Source of the DNA: a virus
Direction: 5' to 3' (one strand)
DNA: 33,030 nt
Virus record (IMG/VR): IMGVR_UViG_3300044846_001082
Span: 1-33,030 of that record
Position numbers and translations under genes: made by a program. Shown here piece by piece: positions 6,509 through 13,725 of the stretch. The notes beneath the pieces were generated by a model, which saw nothing but the letters and a program-made list of their open reading frames with translations, did not search any database and was not told the DNA's origin. How positions within the stretch are numbered: position 1 is the stretch's first letter; every line of letters starts with the position of its first letter.

Positions 6509-7015
6509 ATGAAACCTAGCGTACAAACTTGGATAGATCAAGTAGAAAGCGGTAACGTAAAGCACAATACCGCCAAAGTATTAAAATACGTAAAAGAAAA
6601 AACGGCTAACTATTTTACCCGCGACTTATTTAACGAGGGCCAGATAGTAGGGGTAACTATAACCGAAATAAAAAGCGACCTTAGACTATTACACCCTACC
6701 GCTACGTCTTGTATTACTAACCTTACAGACGCGGGCCTAATTAAAGAAATAGGCCAAGCTAGAGAAACCTATACGCGTAACGATAAAGAGCGTACTACTA
6801 CTTATACGCTTTATACGTACGTATACGATCGTAACGAGCGTAACCGACTGGCTAAGAAAAGGGCCTTTAATAAATTTAGCGACTGGATAGACCGAGGTAT
6901 AAAAGAATTTAGCGACTATCTTACAGACGAGGACCTAGAAACTATAAAAGATATACGTAACGCCTGTAGCGAAATAAAAGAACAGGGTAAAAAATGGGGC
7001 TATAATGACAACTAA
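6509..7015 (+). CDS. Winged-helix-like phage protein
   Basis: 168 residues from ATG 6509. An open frame further upstream (from 6434) lies inside the previous gene, so the ATG 2 nt after that gene's stop is preferred. Residues 17-95 (HNTAKVLKYVKEKT... LRLLHPTATSCITNLTDAGLIKEIG... RTTTYTLYTYV) fit a winged-helix fold: helices, a recognition helix at TATSCITNLTDAG, then a beta hairpin. The C-terminal half is helical and charged. It may be a transcription factor or replication accessory protein; the target is unknown. Confidence 0.7.
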   Translation: MKPSVQTWIDQVESGNVKHNTAKVLKYVKEKTANYFTRDLFNEGQIVGVTITEIKSDLRLLHPTATSCITNLTDAGLIKEIGQARETYTRNDKERTTTYTLYTYVYDRNERNRLAKKRAFNKFSDWIDRGIKEFSDYLTDEDLETIKDIRNACSEIKEQGKKWGYNDN

Positions 7016-7202
7016 AAGCTATAATAGGCGTTACTATTTACATAAACGCGCTAAGCTAATTACTGAGGCTAAACTAGACGTAAGAAATAAAACTATATAC
7101 GTAAGTTACTCTATAGATCCTAGCGGTATAATATCGAATAAGTATATAAAAGAGCTAACGGCCTTATATGGCTATAGCCTACAGATAACTATAGATAGGT
7201 AA
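7005..7202 (+). CDS. Small basic protein, unknown function
   Basis: 65 residues, overlapping the previous gene by 11 nt. The N-terminus is rich in Arg, Lys and Tyr (SYNRRYYLHKRAKLI), followed by two short beta strands. No family is recognised. It is the last gene before the structured non-coding interval at 7203-7318. Confidence 0.58.
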   Translation: MTTKSYNRRYYLHKRAKLITEAKLDVRNKTIYVSYSIDPSGIISNKYIKELTALYGYSLQITIDR

Positions 7203-7210
7203 AAATTATT

Positions 7211-7218
7211 TACCTTTG
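7211..7218 (+). promoter_or_regulatory. -7 box TACCTTTG, candidate promoter of the small RNA
   Basis: It is an exact TAnnTTTG match 20 nt upstream of the GC-rich hairpin stem at 7238. No TTG is visible at the -33 distance, so the promoter is weaker than module copies 1, 4 and 5. Transcription would start near 7223. Confidence 0.45.
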
Positions 7219-7222
7219 CTAA

Positions 7223-7307
7223 TTAGCTAGAAATTTCGGGCGGGGCTAGCGTTAGTTATTTATTGTTTCACACCTGTAAAAGTTACCAAAGCCCCGCCCT
7301 TATTTTT
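7223..7307 (+). ncRNA. Candidate trans-acting antisense small RNA against the shared leader
   Basis: A perfect 10-bp stem, GGGCGGGGCT (7238-7247) with AGCCCCGCCC (7290-7299), encloses a 42-nt loop and is followed by TTATTTTT, giving a terminator-like end. The first half of the loop (7250-7271) is the reverse complement of the leader shared by five genes: 20 of 22 positions match copy 2. Counted over the 25 positions 7247-7271, 22 match copy 3 and 21 match copy 5. The second half has a 4-bp mini-hairpin (GTAA-AAG-TTAC). The complementary stretch is otherwise unpaired and would cover leader bases up to the start codon. The alternative is an inverted copy of a DNA operator. Ends are approximate. 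Confidence 0.5.
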
Positions 7308-7318
7308 AAATTTAAACT

Positions 7319-7567
7319 ATGAAAAAAGAAAACGTACAAAAATTAGTAAAAGAGGTAGGCTATATACTGGCTACGCTGGTAGTATTTCCAGTTATGTTAG
7401 GGCTATACCTACTAGATCGCTTACTATGTGTTATTTTGATCCACTTAGAAAGTAAACCGCTGGGCGTCTGGCAAAAAAACATAAGTAACGTTATAGGTAG
7501 CGTATACAGGGTTATAGGCGCGGGTTTAATTTACGGCCTTGTTAAATTGTTTCAATGGATCTTTTAG
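7319..7567 (+). CDS. Small two-helix membrane protein
   Basis: 82 residues with two hydrophobic segments, about residues 13-41 (VGYILATLVVFPVMLGLYLL...) and 57-82 (NVIGSVYRVIGAGLIYGLVKLFQWIF), and a short loop between them. There is no signal peptide. It could be an inner-membrane protein involved in superinfection exclusion or host takeover, but no family is recognised. The ATG follows the candidate small RNA's T-run, and the 3' end overlaps the next gene by 13 nt. Confidence 0.65.
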   Translation: MKKENVQKLVKEVGYILATLVVFPVMLGLYLLDRLLCVILIHLESKPLGVWQKNISNVIGSVYRVIGAGLIYGLVKLFQWIF

Positions 7568-7782
7568 AGTTATTCGATAACCACCTAGACGCCTTAGACT
7601 ATTTAAGCGACTGCGAAATAGGCCAAAGCCTAGACGGCGAGCCTATACTATCTTTTAAAAAGATCGCTAAGAAACTTAAAGCCGAGGGTTACGATCCTTA
7701 CGACGCTATAGACCGCCTTAATATAATACTAGCGCCCTTACAGAAAAGTAGGGGCGTAATTATTTTATACGATATAGACTAA
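7555..7782 (+). CDS. Small acidic protein, unknown function
   Basis: 75 residues, acidic at the N-terminus (MDLLELFDNHLDALDYLSDCE) with a LSFKKIAKKLKAEGYDPYDAIDRL stretch that could form two helices. It overlaps the membrane protein gene by 13 nt and is probably co-translated. No family is recognised. Confidence 0.58.
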   Translation: MDLLELFDNHLDALDYLSDCEIGQSLDGEPILSFKKIAKKLKAEGYDPYDAIDRLNIILAPLQKSRGVIILYDID

Positions 7783-7795
7783 AAGCCCTTTAATA

Positions 7796-8116
7796 ATGGA
7801 TATAGTAAATAGACTTAAAGAGGTATACCCAGATAATAGCTTTATATACTTAGTAGGGCTAAACGACGCTATAATAGGCGTAAGTATGGGACTAAGCGAA
7901 AGCGACGATAAGCTAGTATATCTAGCGAGTAAAATAATAGCTAACTTTGTTAGTAATGGTATGGCCTACGACGAGGCTATAGAGTTTTACTATTTTAACG
8001 TAGAGGGTAGCTATTACGGCGAAAATACCCCTATAATAGTAAACGACCTAGAGCTAGATCTTTGTAGAGTACCAGCCAGCGCTAAGGATATACTAATAAC
8101 CTTTAGAGCTAACTAA
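7796..8116 (+). CDS. Protein of unknown function
   Basis: 106 residues with an alternating alpha/beta pattern (IYLVGLNDAIIGVSMGLSESDDKLVYLASKII...EAIEFYYFNVEGSYYGENTPIIVNDL). It resembles small phage proteins found just upstream of terminase genes, but no named family is recognised. The gene is 13 nt after its neighbour and is the last one before the terminase genes. Confidence 0.6.
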   Translation: MDIVNRLKEVYPDNSFIYLVGLNDAIIGVSMGLSESDDKLVYLASKIIANFVSNGMAYDEAIEFYYFNVEGSYYGENTPIIVNDLELDLCRVPASAKDILITFRAN

Positions 8117-8119
8117 ATT

Positions 8120-8138
8120 ACACCGAATAAACACCGAA
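8120..8138. repeat. Direct repeat ACACCGAA x2 upstream of terS
   Basis: ACACCGAA occurs at 8120-8127 and 8131-8138 (11-bp period), directly upstream of the small terminase gene. It could be part of a packaging recognition site or an operator, or be chance; only two copies are present. Confidence 0.5.
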
Positions 8139-8149
8139 ATAAAAACGCT

Positions 8150-8533
8150 ATGGGTAAAGCAAACGATAAAAGCCTAGAGAACTTACGGCCCGCTTGGACT
8201 AAGGGCGAAAGCGGTAACCCCAGCGGGCGACCTAAAGGCGCGCTAGGACGCGCTACTATAGCCCGTTACTGGCTAGAGGCTAAGACTAACGAAACTAACG
8301 ACCTTACGGGTAACGACGAGCTACTAAGCCAAGAGGACCTAATAACCTTAGCCGTAATTAAAAAGGCCAAGGCTGGCGACGTACAAGCGTACCGCGAGCT
8401 ACTTAATAGCGCTTACGGCCAAGCTACCCAGCCTATAGCTATAGATAACGACTTTATAGATCTAAGCGACCTTACTACAGACGAAATACGTAACCTACTT
8501 AGTGGCGATAATGATACCAACGGCGACGATTAA
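8150..8533 (+). CDS. terS: Terminase small subunit-like protein (DUF5681 motif)
   Basis: 127 residues. WTKGESGNPSGRPKG (residues 16-30) is the hallmark KGxSGNPxGRPKG motif of DUF5681-type proteins, found beside large terminase genes. A helical middle (EDLITLAVIKKAKAGDVQAYRELLN) and an acidic C-terminus follow. It should recognise the phage packaging site and feed DNA to TerL. The 3' end overlaps the terL start. The upstream bases ATAAAAACGCT-ATG resemble the end of the repeated leader. Confidence 0.8.
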   Translation: MGKANDKSLENLRPAWTKGESGNPSGRPKGALGRATIARYWLEAKTNETNDLTGNDELLSQEDLITLAVIKKAKAGDVQAYRELLNSAYGQATQPIAIDNDFIDLSDLTTDEIRNLLSGDNDTNGDD

Positions 8534-9899
8534 AAAGACCGCTATACGCGAGCTATTAAAGCTAGAGCTAGCTAGGCGCGACTTTTGGGCCTTTTGCGAG
8601 CTATACGATAGCGAATTTTTTACCGAGCGTATCTTTTTAAAAGAAATAGCCGAGGCCCTACAGGATATAGAAAACGGCGTAATAAAAAGCCTATCTATTA
8701 GCCTACCCCCTAGGGCTGGCAAAAGCTATATAACTACTCTTTTTTGCGCTTGGACCTTGGGCCGTAACCCTACGCGCTCAGTAATGCGTAATACCTGTAC
8801 GGCTACCCTTTACTTAAAGTTTAGTTACGACGTACGGGCCGTAGTTAAAAGCGATCTATTTAAAAAGGTATTTACTGGTATAGCTATAAGCGACGATAAG
8901 GCTAACCTACAGGGCTGGAACTTAAACCATAGTAAACAGGTAGGGTACTTTGGCGCTGGGGTAGGCGGTACTATTATAGGTTTCGGGGCTAATAACTTGG
9001 CTATAACAGACGACCTGTATAGAGGTATAGAGGACGCGCTAAGCGATACTATTAACGAGCGCGTAATACAATGGAAAGAGGCTACCCACGATAGTAGGCT
9101 AGAGGCTGGCGCTAAGGTTATAGATATAGGTACGCGCTGGTCTACTAACGATATTATAGGCCGTAATATAAATAACAAACGATACGAGCGTAGTATAATT
9201 ATACCAGCGCTAGACGATAAAGGCCGTAGCTTTTGCGACGCCGTAGCTACTACAGACGAGTACGAGCGTAAGCGAAAGTATACCGCCCCCGAAATATGGC
9301 AAGCCGAATATATGCAAAGCCCCGTAGATATTAAGGGCCGTTTATTTAACGATCTAAAGTATATAGATCCTAAAGAGCTAGACGATCTAATAGAGGCTAA
9401 TAAAAGCGATAGTAACCCTAGAGGTATAGAGGGCGCTATAGCGTACGTAGACGTAGCCGACGCTGGTAACGACTATACCGCGCTGGCCGTAGCGATCCTT
9501 ATAAACCGATCTTTATATATAGCCGATTACGTCTTTACTAAAGATAATACCGATATAACCCTACCCCTAGTAGCTGGTAAGCTAAATTACTGGGGCGTTT
9601 CGTATTGTAGGGTAGAAAGTAATAATATGGGCGCTATGTTTGGTAGGCAACTGCAAAGGCTAGTAGATAAGACTAAGGTACTACTAGTAGCTAATACCAC
9701 TAACAAGGATACCCGTATAATAATGGCCAGCGCCGAAATACAGGCTAAGTTTACCTTTAATAAAAAAGAGGACCAACAAAGTACGCTTTTTTTAAGTAAT
9801 TTACTCAGCTATAGTAAAGAGGGTAAGAATAAAAACGACGACGCGCCAGACTGCCTAGCTGGCCTTTCTATACTTTGTAGTAGTATACTAAAAATTTAA
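8511..9899 (+). CDS. terL: Terminase large subunit
   Basis: 462 residues from ATG 8511; an in-frame GTG at 8502 would add only three residues. The ATPase motifs are clear: Walker A PPRAGKS (Lys71, Ser72) and Walker B LAITDD (Asp167-Asp168). The RNase H-like nuclease domain follows with YVDVADAGNDYTALAV near residue 315 and DDAPDCLAG near residue 443 supplying acidic metal ligands. It is the packaging motor and headful or site-specific nuclease. It overlaps terS by 23 nt, and a TAnnTTTG box follows its stop. Confidence 0.93.
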   Translation: MIPTATIKKTAIRELLKLELARRDFWAFCELYDSEFFTERIFLKEIAEALQDIENGVIKSLSISLPPRAGKSYITTLFCAWTLGRNPTRSVMRNTCTATLYLKFSYDVRAVVKSDLFKKVFTGIAISDDKANLQGWNLNHSKQVGYFGAGVGGTIIGFGANNLAITDDLYRGIEDALSDTINERVIQWKEATHDSRLEAGAKVIDIGTRWSTNDIIGRNINNKRYERSIIIPALDDKGRSFCDAVATTDEYERKRKYTAPEIWQAEYMQSPVDIKGRLFNDLKYIDPKELDDLIEANKSDSNPRGIEGAIAYVDVADAGNDYTALAVAILINRSLYIADYVFTKDNTDITLPLVAGKLNYWGVSYCRVESNNMGAMFGRQLQRLVDKTKVLLVANTTNKDTRIIMASAEIQAKFTFNKKEDQQSTLFLSNLLSYSKEGKNKNDDAPDCLAGLSILCSSILKI

Positions 9900-9900
9900 C

Positions 9901-9908
9901 TAACTTTG
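9901..9908 (+). promoter_or_regulatory. -7 box TAACTTTG upstream of the portal gene
   Basis: It is an exact TAnnTTTG match, 18 nt before the portal ATG. A TTG at 9875-9877 is 23 nt upstream, longer than the 19 nt of the module promoters but within the usual range. It is a candidate start point for head-gene transcription. Confidence 0.5.
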
Positions 9909-9926
9909 TAAATACTTAATAAAAAT

Positions 9927-11132
9927 ATGGCTTTAAACTTAAACTTTCTAGAGGCGTTTTTTGGGGTAACTATAGACGATAAAAGCCGTTATATAGATAA
10001 CATACGCCGAGTTTTCCCAGACGTACAAGTATGGGGGCAAAAAACGGCGATCTGGGTAGATACTAACGAGGCTTATAAACTATTTATAGAAATACCAGAA
10101 CTAAGGGCCGTAATAGATAAGCGCGCTACTATGCAAGCCAGCGCTAGGCCTTGTTTATACGATAAACAGGGTAACGAGGTTAGTAGCCATTGGTTACTAG
10201 ATCTTATAGCCCAGCCTAACCCTACCCAAACTTGGGCCGATTTTATCTATAGTATAAGCGTACAAGACGCGCTTTATAGTAACGTATTTATATACGCGCC
10301 TAAGCGATCCTTTAATATAGTTAACCTAGCCGTACCACTACCAGCCAGTAAGATACAGGTAAACCTAAGCGGGCGCAAGCTAAAACAAATGGACCAAAAG
10401 GGCCTAATAGATAGCTACGTATTTACCTACGATAACGGCGATAGCGAGAAACTAGACCTAAAAGACGTTATTTATATTAACACCAGCGACGGCGTTAACC
10501 TTATTAACCCGTCTAGTAGGATCGCTAGCCTTAGATACCCGCTAAGTAATATAAAAGCGACGTATAACAAGCGTAACGTATTACTAGAAAATATAGGGGC
10601 GATAGGTATACTTAGCGCTAATAATAGCGATATAGGGGGTAGCTTACCACTAACGCCCGAAGAAAAGGAACAAATTAGAAAAGACTGGTTTAGACGATCT
10701 AAAGACGAAATAATTATAACAGAAAGCGCCGTAAACTGGCAACCTATGAGCTACCCGACTAAGGACCTCTTACTATTTGAAGAGCTAACCGCGGATAAAA
10801 TGGCTATAATAGATATATACGGGCTAAACGCTAACCTGTTTAGTAGTGAAAAGGGTAGTACGTTTAGTAACGTACGCGATAGTATACGTATGGTATACCA
10901 AGATACTATAATACCAGAAACGCAAAGTATCTATAATAGTATAATGGATAAGCTAGGACTAACCGCCGAGGGGTATACACTACAGGCCGAATTTAACCAT
11001 TTACCTATAATGCAACCAGACGAGGAAAAAAGCGCCCAGACTGCTAAGCTAAGAGCCGAGGCCCTAGAGAAACTACAGGCGCTAGGCGTAATAACAACAC
11101 CAGAAGAGGCCCGCCTCTTTATGGGTATTTAA
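9927..11132 (+). CDS. Portal protein (HK97 type)
   Basis: 401 residues matching phage HK97-like portals. Features are an N-terminal region with YKLFIEIPELRAVIDKRATMQASA, then LLDLIAQPNPTQTWADFIYSISVQDALYSNVFIYAP, and the typical GLNANLFSSEKGSTFSNVRDSIRMVYQDTIIPETQSIYNSI near the C-terminus. The C-terminal tail is a charged helix ending EEARLFMGI. The protein forms the dodecameric DNA channel at the capsid vertex. It sits between TerL and the head protease as expected. Confidence 0.9.
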   Translation: MALNLNFLEAFFGVTIDDKSRYIDNIRRVFPDVQVWGQKTAIWVDTNEAYKLFIEIPELRAVIDKRATMQASARPCLYDKQGNEVSSHWLLDLIAQPNPTQTWADFIYSISVQDALYSNVFIYAPKRSFNIVNLAVPLPASKIQVNLSGRKLKQMDQKGLIDSYVFTYDNGDSEKLDLKDVIYINTSDGVNLINPSSRIASLRYPLSNIKATYNKRNVLLENIGAIGILSANNSDIGGSLPLTPEEKEQIRKDWFRRSKDEIIITESAVNWQPMSYPTKDLLLFEELTADKMAIIDIYGLNANLFSSEKGSTFSNVRDSIRMVYQDTIIPETQSIYNSIMDKLGLTAEGYTLQAEFNHLPIMQPDEEKSAQTAKLRAEALEKLQALGVITTPEEARLFMGI

Positions 11133-11140
11133 AAAATTAA

Positions 11141-11148
11141 TAACTTTG
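11141..11148 (+). promoter_or_regulatory. -7 box TAACTTTG abutting the protease start
   Basis: TAACTTTG lies only 4 nt before the ATG at 11153. If used, its transcript would start at or inside the start codon (leaderless or nearly so). No TTG is visible at the -33 distance. The same sequence and close spacing recur at 17866. Confidence 0.4.
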
Positions 11149-11152
11149 TAAT

Positions 11153-11914
11153 ATGCGAAACGAGCTATACAACTTTAAACAAGGCCTAGAAATAAAAGAT
11201 ATAGATAGCGCCAGCCGTAAAGTAGCGCTTTACTTATCTACTTTCGACGTAATAGACGCCGATAACGACGTAATACGTAAGGGGGCTTTTAAGAAAAGTA
11301 TACAGGAACGAGGCCCGCTATCTACCTCTAATAGAAAAATAGCGTATCTAAGGTTTCACGACTGGACCAAACCTATAGGCAAATTTATAGAACTGAGCGA
11401 GGACGATAAAGGACTATACGCCGTAGCTGAGCTAGGCCGTAGTACCCTAGGCGAGGACGCGCTAAAAGACTATGAAGATAATATAATTAAAGAGCATAGT
11501 ATAGGCTTTAAGTATATTAAGGATAAAGTACGTTTCGTAGAAGATCCTACCCAGCCTTTAGGCGGTTACTACGATATAACCGAGGTACAACTATACGAGG
11601 GTAGCGCGGTTACCTTTGGGGCTAACGAGTATACCAACGTAGTAGAGGTAGGCCTAAAAGGCGAGGATAAAAAGAGCCTAATAGATCGCGTAAGCGAGGA
11701 CCTAAGCGCCGTAATTAAAGCCCTAGCTAACGGCGGGGGTAGCGACGAGCGCCTATATAGTTTAGAAATGCAAGCCAAACAACTAGGCGCTAAATTAGCC
11801 CTACTAGCAAGCGTAGAGCCAGCTACTAAAAGCTACTTTACAGAAAGCGAGCCAGCGGTAATAGAGCCTAATAGTTTCGACTGGCAAAAGGTATATAATA
11901 ATATAGTACTTTAA
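11153..11914 (+). CDS. Prohead protease (HK97/S78 family)
   Basis: 253 residues. The protease core is recognisable: ALYLSTFDVIDADNDVIRKGAFKKSI at the N-terminus, the catalytic His69 in LRFHDWTKPIGK, Ser116 in KEHSIGFKYI, then the ITEVQLYEGSAVTFGANEYT strand block. It should cleave the capsid N-terminal delta domain during head maturation. It ends by sharing one base with the next ATG. Confidence 0.9.
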   Translation: MRNELYNFKQGLEIKDIDSASRKVALYLSTFDVIDADNDVIRKGAFKKSIQERGPLSTSNRKIAYLRFHDWTKPIGKFIELSEDDKGLYAVAELGRSTLGEDALKDYEDNIIKEHSIGFKYIKDKVRFVEDPTQPLGGYYDITEVQLYEGSAVTFGANEYTNVVEVGLKGEDKKSLIDRVSEDLSAVIKALANGGGSDERLYSLEMQAKQLGAKLALLASVEPATKSYFTESEPAVIEPNSFDWQKVYNNIVL

Positions 11915-12147
11915 TGGCCATAGTACTAGTAGATATTTATACCCAAATAGTAGTAAGGTACGATAGGGTAGACTTTAGAAAGCTAACGTACGAGCCAGCG
12001 GGTAAAGAGTATATAAATACCGCGCTAGTAGATACGATAGCTATAGTAGAGGACCAAGTAACCGCTACAGATTACTACGAGGTAGCTATATCTGGTAAAA
12101 CAATTTATACCAATAGCGAGGGCGTAGAGAAATTAGTAAAAATGTAA
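11914..12147 (+). CDS. Small protein between protease and capsid, unknown function
   Basis: 77 residues, mostly predicted beta strand (MAIVLVDIYTQIVVRYDRVDF... YYEVAISGKTIYTNSEGVEKL). It may be a head decoration or assembly protein from its position, but no family is recognised. The start overlaps the protease stop by one base. Confidence 0.6.
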   Translation: MAIVLVDIYTQIVVRYDRVDFRKLTYEPAGKEYINTALVDTIAIVEDQVTATDYYEVAISGKTIYTNSEGVEKLVKM

Positions 12148-12166
12148 TAATTTAAAACGTAAACAA

Positions 12167-13369
12167 GTGGAAAACAATTTAACACCAGAGGACGTAGTAG
12201 CTAAGATTAGCCAAGACGTTACAGACAAATTAAAAAGCGTAGCTACCTTAGACGAGGTAAACGCTATTAAAGGCGACCTAGAGGCGCTTAAAGGACTAGA
12301 GGCTAAAAGCCTAAACGTAGAAAAGTCTATTTCTAAATTAGAGGGTAAGCTAGAGGCTTTAACTGAAAAGGCGCAAAACGAGCCACAAGCTAAAGCTAAT
12401 ACCTTGGGCGATATTATTATTAAAGGTATGGCTAACGATATAGACGCTATTAAAGCGGGCCAAAGTTTTACCCTAGATACTAAAGCCGATACTACTATTA
12501 CGGGCGACTATACGGGTACGATCGCGCTAAGCGTACTAGATCCAGAAGTTAACCATATCGCTAGGCAAAAGATTTTAATTCAAAACGAAGTAAGCCGAGG
12601 CACTACCTCTAGTAAATTCGTTACGTATATCCAGCAAACGCTAGCGCCTACGTCTACCTTTATTTTAGAGGCTGGCGAGAAAAACGAGGGCGAGGCTAAG
12701 TATACCGAGGTATCTAAAGAGGTTAAAAAGGTAGCGGGCCTTATTAAAATTTCTAAAGAAATGCTAGAGGATCTACCATTTATGCGCTCAGAAATTAATA
12801 GCGAGCTAGTAAGCGACGTAACCGAAAAGATCGAAAACGGAATTTTGAACGGGACGGGCGTAGGCGTACAACTAGACGGAATGTATACCAACGCTACGGC
12901 TTTTGTAGCTGGCGGTTTCGCTTTACAAGTAATAGACGCTAACCTAAGCGACGTTATCCGCGTAGCTTGCGCTCAAGTAGAGGCTAATAAATTCGTACCT
13001 ACGCACGTAATTTTACACCCGCGCGACGTTGCTAGAATGCACTTAACTAAAGCTACAGACGGAACGTATACCTATCCAGTTTTCTATATGAACCCTTTAA
13101 CAGGTCAACAAATGGTATTTAATTTAAAAATTATTTCTACTACATTTATGACTGAGGGTAACTTTTTGGTAGGCGATCTTAAACGCGACTTTATGAAAAT
13201 GCGCGAGGGGGTTAATATCCAAGTAGGCTACGTAAACGACGACTTTAAGCGTAATATGGTTAGTATCTTAGCTGAGGCTAGACTAGTTAACTATATTAAG
13301 GCTAACGATACGGGGGCTTTTGTTAAAGGGGTTATCGCTACGGCTATTACGGCTATAGATAAACCATAA
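12167..13369 (+). CDS. Major capsid protein (HK97 fold)
   Basis: 400 residues starting at GTG 12167, because no ATG occurs in frame until residue 88 and the A-rich bases before the GTG resemble other starts here. Residues 1-75 form a charged coiled coil, the delta/scaffolding domain probably removed by the protease. The capsid domain then begins around NTLGDIIIKGMANDI, with YIQQTLAPTSTFILEAGEKNEGE, KKVAGLIKISKEMLEDLPFMRSEI and THVILHPRDVARMHL typical of HK97 capsids. Its codons look less extreme than those of its neighbours (more ATT, GTT, TTC), as expected for a highly expressed gene. Confidence 0.92.
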   Translation: MENNLTPEDVVAKISQDVTDKLKSVATLDEVNAIKGDLEALKGLEAKSLNVEKSISKLEGKLEALTEKAQNEPQAKANTLGDIIIKGMANDIDAIKAGQSFTLDTKADTTITGDYTGTIALSVLDPEVNHIARQKILIQNEVSRGTTSSKFVTYIQQTLAPTSTFILEAGEKNEGEAKYTEVSKEVKKVAGLIKISKEMLEDLPFMRSEINSELVSDVTEKIENGILNGTGVGVQLDGMYTNATAFVAGGFALQVIDANLSDVIRVACAQVEANKFVPTHVILHPRDVARMHLTKATDGTYTYPVFYMNPLTGQQMVFNLKIISTTFMTEGNFLVGDLKRDFMKMREGVNIQVGYVNDDFKRNMVSILAEARLVNYIKANDTGAFVKGVIATAITAIDKP

Positions 13370-13395
13370 ACTAAAAACTAAGTAATACTAGTAGT

Positions 13396-13713
13396 ATGGA
13401 AAATAATAAACGCGGGCGCAAGCCAAAAGCTAAAAAGCCTTTAGATATTAAGGTAGATACCGAAAAGGTAGATATTAACATAACTAGGGACGAGGCGGGT
13501 AACGTTAAGGCTGGTATAGATCTACCTAAAGTAGACCTTTTAATAACCAAAGATAGCGAGGGCGTAGAGGTAGAGGTAACACTAGAGGACGGCCGTAGTT
13601 ATACTTTTGAAAGTAACGGGCGCGCTAGATCTTTACCGCGCGGGCTATGGCAAGTAACGGGCGCTATGGCTAAGCTATTTATAGCGCAAGGTTTCGGAAA
13701 AGTAAGAAAGTAA
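13396..13713 (+). CDS. Small capsid-adjacent protein with basic N-terminus
   Basis: 105 residues. The N-terminus KRGRKPKAKK (residues 5-14) is strongly basic and contains an AT-hook-like RGRKP core. The rest is acidic with beta strands (KVDTEKVDINITRDEAGNV... VEVEVTLEDGRSYTF) and a LPRGLWQVTGAMAKLFIAQGFG ending. From its position it may be a minor head, decoration or connector protein. No family is recognised. Confidence 0.65.
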   Translation: MENNKRGRKPKAKKPLDIKVDTEKVDINITRDEAGNVKAGIDLPKVDLLITKDSEGVEVEVTLEDGRSYTFESNGRARSLPRGLWQVTGAMAKLFIAQGFGKVRK

Positions 13714-13725
13714 ATAATTTAAAGT

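Noticed and set aside
7246-7290. A sixth promoter-leader module on the minus strand
   Set aside because: The minus-strand sequence upstream of the inverted leader has only a poor -7 box (TAACTTTT) with 6-nt and not 4-nt spacing, no -33 TTG, no start codon at the leader's end and no minus-strand gene to drive.
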